Assembly (NCBI GenBank): GCA_020059465.1
Contig: JAGVBZ010000030.1
Coordinates: 124,001 to 188,000 of the forward strand
From: Brevinematales bacterium
GTDB lineage: Bacteria; Spirochaetota; Brevinematia; Brevinematales; GWF1-51-8
Reading direction: 5' to 3'
Length of the DNA: 64,000 nucleotides
A model generated the notes under the pieces. The model had not been told where the DNA came from. It made no database searches and saw nothing but the letters and a program-made list of their open reading frames with translations. Shown one piece after another: positions 1 to 8,023 of this stretch. The position numbers were made by a program, and so were the translations under genes. Within the stretch, counting starts at the first letter, position 1. Each line of letters begins with the position of its first letter.

Positions 1-590
1 GTAAAATCGACGCTGATATCGAATATCTGCGCCCCATTGAATATCCAATTATAGACAACGGAATTCCCATCTATCCTGTAATCGGCCACAGTTGTATAAA
101 CCTTTTTTACCGCCGCGGTCTCGGGAAGGACGACTTTTTTCAGCTTTTTCGCAAGGTTTCTCTCCCACGAGATAAAATGCAGGGAATAATTCCCGTTCCC
201 GTAATCGATAATATTCAGAAAAGGCGACGAGACGTATACCTCTGCCTTTATCTTCAATTCGACCATCTCCCCGTTATACACGGGATTTTTAAAAAAGACT
301 ATCAGTTCCCGGATATTCAATACTTCGAAGCTCATGCTTTTTTCTTCCTTCGAACTGATGTGAACAATATTGGTAAAACCGGATGTGAGGAATATTTTCT
401 GAACTGTAACGGGATATTCCGCGTCGTAGGTATATGAGTAATGCTTTTCGATAATAAATCGATCGGACGCTGCTTCGACATAATCGGTGAATTTCGGGAT
501 TTTCTTGACCCGCAGAACAACAAACAACGCGATACCGCCGGCAATGATAAAAAACAGGACACTAAAGATAATCTTTCTATTCAGCTGCAT
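1..590 (-). CDS. Membrane-anchored hypothetical protein, 3' end cut by window
   Basis: I read an open minus-strand frame of 196 codons from an ATG at 588-590 to the window edge; the C-terminus lies outside. Residues 5-26 are a hydrophobic segment (IIFSVLFFIIAGGIALFVV) followed by RVKK, which suggests one N-terminal membrane anchor with the remainder outside the cytoplasm. The visible ectodomain is rich in beta-type alternation and shows no family I recognise. An AAGGGAT ribosome site lies upstream. It follows the CBM48-like gene by about 27 bases on the same strand and is probably the last known member of the operon started by the ECF sigma factor. Function unknown. Confidence 0.7.
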   Translation of the reverse strand, partial: MQLNRKIIFSVLFFIIAGGIALFVVLRVKKIPKFTDYVEAASDRFIIEKHYSYTYDAEYPVTVQKIFLTSGFTNIVHISSKEEKSMSFEVLNIRELIVFFKNPVYNGEMVELKIKAEVYVSSPFLNIIDYGNGNYSLHFISWERNLAKKLKKVVLPETAAVKKVYTTVADYRIDGNSVVYNWIFNGAQIFDISVDF

Positions 591-617
591 GCGCGATCCC
601 TTGTGCGTCTTTAACGC

Positions 618-1931
618 TTATCCTTCGATTTCGAAATTCAGTATCTTCCATTCGTTGTTGATACGCCCCACCAGAAGCCGTATCTTCCCCTTATTTTTAT
701 TCTTCTCGATAAACTGGCAGGTCACAATAAATACCGAAGTGGTGTCCATAACATCGTATATTTCCGCGGAAAGCGCGACCGGTTCGGTCACTCTTACCGT
801 GCTTTCTATCAGTTCAATACCCTGAAAATGCTTATCCTTAAAAAGACTGATGAGGACATAACCCGTCTTCACTTCCTCCAGCGGAAGGTATTGTTTGACG
901 TAGCTCTGGTCGGATGTACTGACGGCCTTTATCCACGCCTTTAATATGACCGAGGCTAAATTCCCGTACTTCTTCTTCGCATCCTTCTGCTTGGCTTCAA
1001 GGAACTTGACCACAGGCTGAAGATGCATTTCCTTCAATAAATCATCCTTATACTGATAATTCTGAATAATATATATCTCTTCTTTTTTATACTTTGCGTC
1101 GTTCAGCGATATCCCGATAAAACCATCCGGCGGGATAATGAACAGGTCGTTGGCATGATAAAAACGCGCCTTCTTCAGGTAAAAAGTGTTATTGCAATTG
1201 ATATACGAGAGGTCCTCCTGAGAATTCGGCTGAACCTTTTTTTCCTCCAGATTCGACGAGATTGTACCGAAATATCCGGGGTTGAACCTCATAAATACGC
1301 CTTCCCCGTGGTTGGTGCGATATTCGTTCTCCTCCAGGGAAATAACCGTCGTTTGACCCCAGTATGTGATTCCCGTTACGCCGGCTTTCGTTTCCAAAAG
1401 ACGCGCAATTCCGTTCGAGAGAATTACTTCCAGATTGGTAAAATTAAGGCGCATCAGGCTGATGTAATAATTGCCTACCAACTGTACGGGATAAAACGTC
1501 GGAATCGTCTGGCTCATTATTTTCTCAAATTCCAGGGCGGAATTATAACAGTCATTATGCGCCCAATCGATAGTACCGTCATTATTGATATATAGAACCG
1601 AGTTAATCCCGCCGAAACCGTCCCCCTTCGTTAAGGGATTTGAATCGTCGCGAACCCACCGGCCGCCGATAGAATACTGGTATTCATATACCCCCGGGCC
1701 CAATTCCAAAGATACCGCATACAGGTTGGGGCTTTTTTTCTTGAATTGATACTTTCCCGACACCCATCTATTGAACGAACCGACTAAGAAACATTTCTCG
1801 CTTAAACTTCCGGCGCCGGTAAAGGAAAATACTACTTTATCCCCGTCTAAATAAGGCTGGATAAACTGAATCCCGAAAACCCTTCCGACTAATACGAGGA
1901 ATGACAGGACGGGGAAAATCCATTTAAACAT
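618..1931 (-). CDS. Secreted protein with glycogen-binding (CBM48/AMPK-beta-like) domain
   Basis: The 437-residue product begins with a signal peptide (about residues 1-20, ending near RVFG). Residues about 28-110 resemble an E-set/CBM48 fold of the AMPK-beta glycogen-binding type: VGSFNRW, then GVYEYQYSIGGRWVRDDSNP, with the conserved aromatic residues of such modules. The middle part (120-300) has no family I know. The last 130 residues resemble a compact alpha+beta domain ending in RLLVGRINNEWKILNFE, like NTF2-type C-termini. It lies 14 bases after the anti-sigma gene, so it probably belongs to the sigma regulon's own operon. A role in binding extracellular or periplasmic polysaccharide is inference only. 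Confidence 0.7.
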   Translation of the reverse strand: MFKWIFPVLSFLVLVGRVFGIQFIQPYLDGDKVVFSFTGAGSLSEKCFLVGSFNRWVSGKYQFKKKSPNLYAVSLELGPGVYEYQYSIGGRWVRDDSNPLTKGDGFGGINSVLYINNDGTIDWAHNDCYNSALEFEKIMSQTIPTFYPVQLVGNYYISLMRLNFTNLEVILSNGIARLLETKAGVTGITYWGQTTVISLEENEYRTNHGEGVFMRFNPGYFGTISSNLEEKKVQPNSQEDLSYINCNNTFYLKKARFYHANDLFIIPPDGFIGISLNDAKYKKEEIYIIQNYQYKDDLLKEMHLQPVVKFLEAKQKDAKKKYGNLASVILKAWIKAVSTSDQSYVKQYLPLEEVKTGYVLISLFKDKHFQGIELIESTVRVTEPVALSAEIYDVMDTTSVFIVTCQFIEKNKNKGKIRLLVGRINNEWKILNFEIEG

Positions 1932-1945
1932 CCATCACCCCCGGA

Positions 1946-2332
1946 TTACGGATAACTGACATAATTAACATAGGCATAATTGGGCTTTGTGGAATAGTAT
2001 ACCTTCTGCGACACATTTGTGCTCGAAACAACCCGGTCATCCGCGGATGTCCTGATCATCGCAGCCTCCTGAACAGCATGCGTACCGCTTGTTTCGATCA
2101 ATGATGGTAAAAATGCCGCCATCATCACCAAACTCAAGGCGAACACACCCTGCGACGCCCGGAAAAGGATATTCATGAAGAAATTCCTCTTCCGTATTAT
2201 CAGGTCGTTCTCCCGGATCCGTTTGAGAATATCGGCCTTCAGTCCGGGAGACGTCTCATCTATCGGCAGTTTCTTAAATCCTTCCCTCAGTACTGCATCA
2301 AAGGAACCTTCATTGAAGGTTGTCGTAGACAT
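1946..2332 (-). CDS. Probable anti-sigma factor, single-pass membrane protein
   Basis: I place the start at the ATG giving MSTTTF (2330-2332) because GGGGAGG sits eight bases upstream; a start five codons earlier lacks such a site. The 128-residue product has a cytoplasmic N-terminus of about 50 residues, one membrane segment (GVFALSLVMMAAFLPSL) and a short external tail rich in Ser, Thr and Tyr. Size, topology and the 23-base overlap with the upstream ECF sigma gene are typical of a cognate anti-sigma factor. The zinc motif of ZAS-type anti-sigma factors (HxxxCxxC) is absent, so the call rests on context and architecture. Confidence 0.6.
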   Translation of the reverse strand: MSTTTFNEGSFDAVLREGFKKLPIDETSPGLKADILKRIRENDLIIRKRNFFMNILFRASQGVFALSLVMMAAFLPSLIETSGTHAVQEAAMIRTSADDRVVSSTNVSQKVYYSTKPNYAYVNYVSYP

Positions 2333-2858
2333 TTTTTTCCTCCCCAAGGAGTTTTTTCAGCTTCTCTCTCGCGTGAAACAAGCGGTTTTTTACCGCATTT
2401 TCAGAAATCGCCTCTATTTCCGCAACCTCTTTTACCGAGAGGTTCTCATAATAGTATAACACCACAACCGAACGAAGCGTAGGAGAAATTTCATCCAACG
2501 CTTTTTCGAGCACAACACTCTCAACGCTTCTGGGTTCGAAACTTACGGGCGCGTCATGATCTTCCAGGTCGGTAAACTGCTCGCGTTCCCTCCTGACGTT
2601 TTTCGATAGCTGAAAGCAATAATTCAGGGCTATCCGGTAGATATAAGTGGATAGTTTCGATTTCCCTTCGAATCCGAAAATACCCTTATATACCCTGAAA
2701 AAGACCTCGTTCACATGAAAATCTATCTCGCTTCTCGAACAACGGCCTACTTTCCTGACTACCGATGCGACCATACGATTGAACTCGTCATAGATGACGC
2801 CGAACGCTTCCGTATTGCCGTTTTTAATCCGCTCAACCGCTTTTTCAATCTCATTCAC
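2310..2858 (-). CDS. ECF-type RNA polymerase sigma factor
   Basis: The 182-residue product has the two helical domains of an extracytoplasmic-function sigma-70 factor. Region 2 covers about residues 15-95 (FEGKSKLSTYIYRIALNYC corresponds to the FRxWLYRIAxN motif). Region 4 covers about 120-175 (SPTLRSVVVLYYYENLSVKEVAEI, then SENAVKNRLFHAREKLKK, a helix-turn-helix). It starts at GTG 2856-2858 with AAGGGAT upstream. It directs polymerase to a dedicated promoter set, probably including its own operon, and is held inactive by the overlapping downstream membrane gene. The inducing signal is unknown. Confidence 0.92.
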   Translation of the reverse strand: MNEIEKAVERIKNGNTEAFGVIYDEFNRMVASVVRKVGRCSRSEIDFHVNEVFFRVYKGIFGFEGKSKLSTYIYRIALNYCFQLSKNVRREREQFTDLEDHDAPVSFEPRSVESVVLEKALDEISPTLRSVVVLYYYENLSVKEVAEIEAISENAVKNRLFHAREKLKKLLGEEKNVYDNLQ

Positions 2859-2927
2859 CGCAGGATCCCTTCTTCCACATTCCGGTCGCTATACTATCTG
2901 ACACATTTCCATCAAAACGGTTAGATT

Positions 2928-4244
2928 TTAACGCCGTAACGGGGATTTTTCTCTCACCATTGTTCCGGTACGGAGCACTTCCTCTATTTTATAGGTACCG
3001 TACTTCCTGCCTTTCAGGAATCCATCCCAGCCGCATTCCGCGAGACGTCCGTGTTCCAATAAATCGAAAAGCCATTGGTCGGTATATCGCGGATCTTCCA
3101 TATCGATACCCGCCTGTATCTCCACAAGCCACTTCCTGTTGAAATCCTCCTGCGAACCGATCGGCTGGGTCATGATAATCGGAATACCCAATCCGGCATA
3201 AAAACTCAATTCGCTGGGTTTAGTCCAAAGAACGTCGGTATGACGGATTAAATCGTTAAATCCCTTAAAGTATTCGAACGCGACCGGGGAATAAAGGATA
3301 GGCACTATTTCCTCGGAAAGCCCGATTTCCTTCAAACCGCTGACAAAGTAATCGTACACTTCCTCGCGGAGTCCCGCGATCAGGTTAAACTTCACAGTCC
3401 CGTCGAGTATCTTCCGTTTGAGGCTCTTCGCGATCATAATGCCTACGTCCGCAAGCGCGCCCGCCCCTCCGACCGCGTATGTGATATTCAGCACCCGCTC
3501 GTTCAGGAATTTCATATTCTCCTTGCCGAGAAAATGCGTGACATTCATTTCATGATAAGGCCAGAAACGTCCGGTGGGATCGAGATAGTACAGGCGCTGC
3601 GCTAAATCTTTACGGAGTATCTCGAGCTCGGGTCCGCCCGTAACTTCCTTCGGCATCGGGAATCCCGTCAGGTATATCCGTTCGCCCTGCACACCGTACT
3701 GCATCAGACGCTGTACCGCGCGTCCGCATGGAGCAAAGTATTGGATGCGGCTTGTTTTCGGGTAGTTTGCAACCCATCCCCTGTTGATCTCCGCGTCGCA
3801 GATGATACAGTACTGTCGGCTCAATTGGTAATAGTCCGCAATATGCGCGGCTACCGGATAAGAACTGATATACGGCAGGGGATGCGCCTTGACTTTTTCG
3901 ATCAGCGTCTTACCCATACCTTTCTTAATAAAGTTATTGATGACATTATTGCTTAACACGGGTTTTGATAAATCCCTGAGCGGGTAAAGGGGCGGAATAT
4001 TCTGAATATGATCCAGCATCCCGAACAACAGCGGCCCGATAATAGGTATTTTCTTGGATTTTGAAATAAACTCGTACGAGCCCCGAAGCCGCTCCCATAA
4101 CTTGATTTCATCGGCGGACGAAGTCTCTTTTTCGCCGATGAGCTGGATGCCCTGATACGCGATATCCCTGAGCGGATAAGTGGCGCGCTGATGCCCCAAT
4201 CCCATACTGATGCTGACAACCCAAGCCTGCAACGAATCGCCCAT
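2928..4244 (-). CDS. GT28/MGDG-synthase-like glycosyltransferase family protein
   Basis: A longer frame opens at a GTG at 4272-4274, but GAGGAGG sits five bases before the ATG at 4242-4244, so the product is likely 438 residues. Near the N-terminus, SMGLGHQRA matches the glycine-rich GxGH loop of GT-B enzymes of the MurG / diacylglycerol-glucosyltransferase type. Toward the C-terminus, KPSELSFYAGLGIPIIMTQ followed by GSQEDFN resembles the nucleotide-sugar-binding segment of that superfamily. Likely role: a cytoplasmic or membrane-peripheral glycosyl transfer, perhaps to a lipid. Donor and acceptor cannot be read from the sequence. It is transcribed alone, upstream of nothing related. Confidence 0.6.
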   Translation of the reverse strand: MGDSLQAWVVSISMGLGHQRATYPLRDIAYQGIQLIGEKETSSADEIKLWERLRGSYEFISKSKKIPIIGPLLFGMLDHIQNIPPLYPLRDLSKPVLSNNVINNFIKKGMGKTLIEKVKAHPLPYISSYPVAAHIADYYQLSRQYCIICDAEINRGWVANYPKTSRIQYFAPCGRAVQRLMQYGVQGERIYLTGFPMPKEVTGGPELEILRKDLAQRLYYLDPTGRFWPYHEMNVTHFLGKENMKFLNERVLNITYAVGGAGALADVGIMIAKSLKRKILDGTVKFNLIAGLREEVYDYFVSGLKEIGLSEEIVPILYSPVAFEYFKGFNDLIRHTDVLWTKPSELSFYAGLGIPIIMTQPIGSQEDFNRKWLVEIQAGIDMEDPRYTDQWLFDLLEHGRLAECGWDGFLKGRKYGTYKIEEVLRTGTMVREKSPLRR

Positions 4245-4332
4245 ACCGGCCTCCTCTGGGCATTTTATTTCCACACTATCATTCTAACAAAAGATAACGC
4301 TTTCCGCAAGGAGTTTTTCTTTTCTTATATTA

Positions 4333-4361
4333 TTGAATGATTATTTCTTCTTCGGTATAAT
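4333..4361 (+). promoter_or_regulatory. Sigma-70-type promoter for the PEBP lipoprotein
   Basis: TTGAAT (4333-4338) and a perfect TATAAT (4356-4361) are separated by 17 bases, about 30 bases before the ATG at 4392. GGGAGG just before the start gives the ribosome site. Confidence 0.7.
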
Positions 4362-4391
4362 ACTATATATTTCGGTAAACGGGAGGTAAAA

Positions 4392-4949
4392 ATGATAAAA
4401 ATTTCAGCGATATTTATCAGCATGCTCCTGCTTACATCTACCGGATGCAATCAGGGAAACAAGGAGGGGAAGGTGAAGAAAGAGATCGAAAAGATTACCG
4501 TCAAAAGCCCGGCCTTTCAGAGCGGTGGAAAAATACCGTCAAAATTCACCTGCGACGGGGAAAATATTTCTCCCGCGCTTCAATGGGGGCCTGTCCCCGA
4601 GGGAACTGTAACATTCGCGCTGATCGCCGACGACCCCGACGCGCCTTCCGGCACATGGGTGCATTGGGTGATATATAATATCCCGCCGGGCGTCACCAAT
4701 CTTCCCGAGAAAACCACCCTGCCGTTTGAAAAGGAGACCGGCGCTATAAGCGGAAAGAGCAGCTTCGGAAAGGGCGGTTACGGCGGGCCTTGTCCGCCGG
4801 GCGGAACACACCGTTATTTCTTTAAAATCTACGCGCTCGACACCAATCTCACTCTCCCCGCTTTATCGTCCAAACAGGACTTGTTGAAGGCAATGGAAGG
4901 CCACATTATCGGGCAGGGAGAGTTGATGGGCACATACCAAAGGAATTAG
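4392..4949 (+). CDS. YbhB/YbcL-family Raf kinase inhibitor-like lipoprotein (PEBP)
   Basis: The 185-residue product has a lipoprotein signal (hydrophobic core then TSTGC, acylated Cys about 19). The mature part is a phosphatidylethanolamine-binding-protein fold. FTCDGENISPALQWG, DDPDAPSGTWVHWVIYNIP and GPCPPGGTHRYFFKIYALD are the hallmark segments of bacterial YbhB/YbcL, including the Asp/His ligand-pocket residues. E. coli homologues are cytoplasmic or periplasmic; the lipobox here suggests membrane attachment. The biological role of the bacterial family is not settled. The gene has its own promoter and ends exactly where the convergent DUF2892 gene ends. Confidence 0.9.
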   Translation: MIKISAIFISMLLLTSTGCNQGNKEGKVKKEIEKITVKSPAFQSGGKIPSKFTCDGENISPALQWGPVPEGTVTFALIADDPDAPSGTWVHWVIYNIPPGVTNLPEKTTLPFEKETGAISGKSSFGKGGYGGPCPPGGTHRYFFKIYALDTNLTLPALSSKQDLLKAMEGHIIGQGELMGTYQRN

Positions 4950-5156
4950 CTATTTAGCCTCTTTTTTTGTGCTGATACCGAACGGCATATAAAGAGGACA
5001 GACGCCTATCACTGCCGTCACAATAAAGATTCCGCCGACTGCGAGGATCACAATCCCCCATATGCCTGTCACTACTCCGGTAAAGTACAGCACTCCTGCC
5101 GCCGCGGCAACTATGAGACGTACGATACGGTCGATCAGACCCATGTTCTGTTTCAT
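4950..5156 (-). CDS. DUF2892 family small inner-membrane protein
   Basis: The 68-residue product starts at an ATG preceded by GGAGG at five bases; a frame-extended start four codons earlier lacks this. GLIDRIVRLIVAAAAGVLYF followed by a second hydrophobic segment and GVCPLYMPFGI is the typical two-helix DUF2892 (YgaP transmembrane-like) pattern, including the conserved CPLY motif. Such domains are often linked to rhodanese or sulfur genes, but none is adjacent. Function unknown. Confidence 0.85.
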   Translation of the reverse strand: MKQNMGLIDRIVRLIVAAAAGVLYFTGVVTGIWGIVILAVGGIFIVTAVIGVCPLYMPFGISTKKEAK

Positions 5157-5233
5157 ATCATCCTCCATAATGTTATATTATAATGTAATAATATTATAGA
5201 GATTAGTCAAACCCCGGCAAATTCTTCCATTTA

Positions 5234-5262
5234 TTGCGCCGGTAAAATATTTTCGTTATAAT
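5234..5262 (+). promoter_or_regulatory. Candidate promoter for the PilZ gene
   Basis: TTGCGC (5234-5239), 17-base spacer, TATAAT (5257-5262), about 47 bases before the GTG at 5309. The -35 is weak and the -10 perfect. The surrounding intergenic region (5157-5308) holds nothing else I recognise. Confidence 0.45.
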
Positions 5263-5308
5263 ATGCGATTGCCGATATATAATGTAATCTGCGTTGATAG
5301 GGGGCTGT

Positions 5309-6043
5309 GTGAACATATTGGTATACACCCAATCCAAGTTCATACTCGAACGTTTCGTCGATACGTTTTTTCCGGCGGGGATCTCGGTTTTTCACTGCGA
5401 CAGTTCCATTATGATCGATAGAAAAATCACCTCCCACAATATCGATATTCTTTTCATCAACCTCAACGGCGAGAATGTCCGGGACGCTACCGATATCTTA
5501 AGGGCAGTACGTGCCCATTCCGACCCGGTTGTTCTCGGAGTAATCGTTACTTTATACATCGAAAACGTGCCCAAAGAAACGGTGAGCCGGGTGCTCCATT
5601 TCGGCGCAGACGGTATAGTGCAGAACAGTATGACCTCGGAACAACTGATTCATTATTCCCTGATGGTATATGAACGTACTCACAAGGAAACGCCGTCGCT
5701 GAAACTCCAGAATGTTCGCCTCAATCCCAACCTTCCCCCGGAATACATCGTAGTGAAGCTGGTTTCGCCTCTCGACGACCAATCCATCCTCGGCGTGCTG
5801 ATCGATCTCAGTCTCGGGGGTATGGCTCTCAAACTGGTGGGAACGTATGCGAAAAATGCGATTGAAAAAGGAATGGCTTTCACCAATATCGAGTTTATTT
5901 TATTGGGGCACGAAATGCGGATCGACGGGATAGTCGCGGCGTATAAACAGGATATATGCGCGATCATATTCACGCAAATGACACAGTCCGACAGACACGA
6001 AATCTGCCAATTCATTTTCATGAAACTGTCTAATTTGATATAA
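5309..6043 (+). CDS. Receiver-like N-terminal domain plus PilZ domain protein
   Basis: I take the GTG at 5309 (preceded by GGGGG) as start, giving 244 residues. Residues 1-115 show the alternating beta/alpha pattern of a CheY-like receiver (ILVYTQSKFI, DILFINLNG, LGVIVTLYIE, GADGIVQN). The acidic pocket is incomplete: the usual paired acidic residues after beta-1 are missing, so it is probably a pseudo-receiver. Residues about 130-240 resemble PilZ, with IDLSLGGMAL matching the D/NxSxxGG half of the cyclic-di-GMP motif; a clear RxxxR half is not evident. Likely a cytoplasmic signalling adaptor. Confidence 0.6.
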   Translation: MNILVYTQSKFILERFVDTFFPAGISVFHCDSSIMIDRKITSHNIDILFINLNGENVRDATDILRAVRAHSDPVVLGVIVTLYIENVPKETVSRVLHFGADGIVQNSMTSEQLIHYSLMVYERTHKETPSLKLQNVRLNPNLPPEYIVVKLVSPLDDQSILGVLIDLSLGGMALKLVGTYAKNAIEKGMAFTNIEFILLGHEMRIDGIVAAYKQDICAIIFTQMTQSDRHEICQFIFMKLSNLI

Positions 6044-6093
6044 AGATCGATTTTCATTTACTGCCGGAATTCCGGATAATCGGAAGGTAAACT

Positions 6094-7032
6094 ATGAATG
6101 AAAATTCACTCGCTGCCGGGCATGCGTTTCGCATCGAAAAATGGATTAACATATACGAATTAGTCTTCGATGCGGCTATCGCGGGTATTTCAATGATTCT
6201 TTATCATATTCTCGCTCCGGTCTCCGGGTTTTTGCTGTTCGATACGGACCCTTTACTCATGCTTCTTATCATGGGTGTGTCCGAATTTTGTATCATGCTG
6301 TTTTTCGGGCAGGTCTTCCGCGCTCACGAAGATTCGTCTGAAAAACTCACAACGTTAACCATTATTATCATTATTCTCGCAATACACTTCGTATTTTTAA
6401 TAATGCCTGCAAGACTTTCGGCGGTATTCGAGAAAATTCCCGGCATCGGCGACGAATTGGTGTTTGCGTTCGTCCCGATATCCGGAGCGTTTGTTATACT
6501 GGGTATCACTTTCGGGTTCCCCCGTATATACTTGAAAGACTTCAGTCCGATTTTTGGATTTGTGTTCGCCCTTTCGGGGCTTCTCAGTGTTTTGTCATTT
6601 ATTGAAATACTATTAAAATTCGGAATAATCCCAGGCCTGATTTTTCTGCTTATTGTCGGTAGCCCGCTATTGATCAATAGGATTATCGTACTGCGCCCGA
6701 TTCCGAAAAAATCAAAAAAAACCAGTCCTTTGCTTAAGCCGTTGCGAATTATCGCGGGAATCCTAATCTCAGTCGCTGCCGCATTCTCTCTGATGGTATG
6801 GCAGGAATTGATCACTGTGCGGGAGGTGCAGAACGCGGTATCCGCAGGAGAACATATTTCTCCATGGCATATCCTTCTGATGCTTTTTTTCAGCGGTATA
6901 ATCCCTGTACGAATTCTGGCGATTATTGCGCCGCCCTTCCGGCCTATCAACGCCGGAATTGCGGTCATATCCATGTTTTTTTATTTTTTCTCCATCGCCG
7001 CTGCGATTAATAAACTTTCCGCAATCTTATAG
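6094..7032 (+). CDS. Multi-pass membrane protein, first of three tandem paralogues
   Basis: The 312-residue product has about eight hydrophobic segments and short loops; I do not recognise the family. The amphipathic N-terminus (WINIYELVFDAAIAG) and the C-terminal segment (GIIPVRILAIIAPPFRPINAGI) are the best-conserved parts among the three neighbours. GGAAGG precedes the ATG. It is followed after 26 bases by a paralogue sharing long nearly identical DNA stretches at both ends but a diverged middle. Probably one transcript of three genes. The conserved loop MVWQELITVREV could be functional, but no catalytic or transport motif is visible. Confidence 0.75.
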   Translation: MNENSLAAGHAFRIEKWINIYELVFDAAIAGISMILYHILAPVSGFLLFDTDPLLMLLIMGVSEFCIMLFFGQVFRAHEDSSEKLTTLTIIIIILAIHFVFLIMPARLSAVFEKIPGIGDELVFAFVPISGAFVILGITFGFPRIYLKDFSPIFGFVFALSGLLSVLSFIEILLKFGIIPGLIFLLIVGSPLLINRIIVLRPIPKKSKKTSPLLKPLRIIAGILISVAAAFSLMVWQELITVREVQNAVSAGEHISPWHILLMLFFSGIIPVRILAIIAPPFRPINAGIAVISMFFYFFSIAAAINKLSAIL

Positions 7033-7058
7033 AACTATCCCTAATTGAGGAAGGGTAT

Positions 7059-7997
7059 ATGGAGAATAAGCGGTTTTTAGAAAATATTTTCCGGTGGGTT
7101 AACCTGAACGAATTAGTCTTCGATGCGGCTATCGCGGGTATTTCAATGATTCTTTATCATATTCTCGCTCCGGTCTCCGGGTTTTTACTGTTCGATACGG
7201 ACCCTTTGGTCATGCTCCCTATCATGGGTGTGTCCGAATTTTGTATCATGCTGTTTTTCGGGCAGATTTACCGCGTTTTTAACGAAGAAAATCTGAACCC
7301 GCCCCGCGTCCTTTCGGCGCTTTCCGATATTATCCTGTTTATTGCGATTAACGGGATATTCTTTTTAATGCCCGCCCTGATGGCTTCGGTCGTTCGGTCT
7401 ATACCGGATATCGCGGAAAATATCGAATTTGCGCTCGTCCCTATTTCCGGGGCGTTCATCATTCTCGGCATCACGTTCGGATTTCCCCGCAGGAATTTAA
7501 AGGACATCGAACCCCTGCTCTCCCTTCCGCTTGCCATCACCGCGCTGATGGGAGTCATTTCCGTTCTTTTCGTTTTATTCACCTACGGGGTGATACCGGG
7601 AATAATTTATATCCTATTTATAGGCGGCGCGCTTTTATTGAACCGATTGCTTCTACTGAAGCCGGAGAAGGAAGCCGCGTTGAGGCCAGTCCCGAAAATA
7701 CGCGCCGGCAGGGTGATCGCAGGAATCATCGTGCCGATTGCCGTTGTGTTCGCATTGATGGTTTGGCAGGAACTTATCGTAGTCCGCTCGGTCACCAACG
7801 CTCTCGCCGCGGGGGAAACATTAACCCCATGGAACATCGTTGTACTGATGACACTCAGCGGCCTGATTCCGGTGCGGATTCTCGCTATCCTCGCGCCTCC
7901 CATCCGGCCTATCAACGCCGGGATTGCGGTCATATCCATGTTTTTTTATTTTTTATCCATCGCCGCTGCGATCAAAAAACTTTCCGCAATCTTATAG
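7059..7997 (+). CDS. Multi-pass membrane protein, second of three tandem paralogues
   Basis: This 312-residue product matches the first paralogue almost residue for residue over its first 70 and last 60 positions. The DNA of 7110-7265 differs from 6157-6312 at only five positions by my count. The central 170 residues differ strongly between the two. GAGGAAGGGTAT precedes the ATG and is repeated before the third copy. About eight membrane segments; the loop MVWQELIVVRSV is shared. Function unknown. Confidence 0.75.
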   Translation: MENKRFLENIFRWVNLNELVFDAAIAGISMILYHILAPVSGFLLFDTDPLVMLPIMGVSEFCIMLFFGQIYRVFNEENLNPPRVLSALSDIILFIAINGIFFLMPALMASVVRSIPDIAENIEFALVPISGAFIILGITFGFPRRNLKDIEPLLSLPLAITALMGVISVLFVLFTYGVIPGIIYILFIGGALLLNRLLLLKPEKEAALRPVPKIRAGRVIAGIIVPIAVVFALMVWQELIVVRSVTNALAAGETLTPWNIVVLMTLSGLIPVRILAILAPPIRPINAGIAVISMFFYFLSIAAAIKKLSAIL

Positions 7998-8023
7998 AAA
8001 TATCCGTAATTTAGGAAGGGTAT

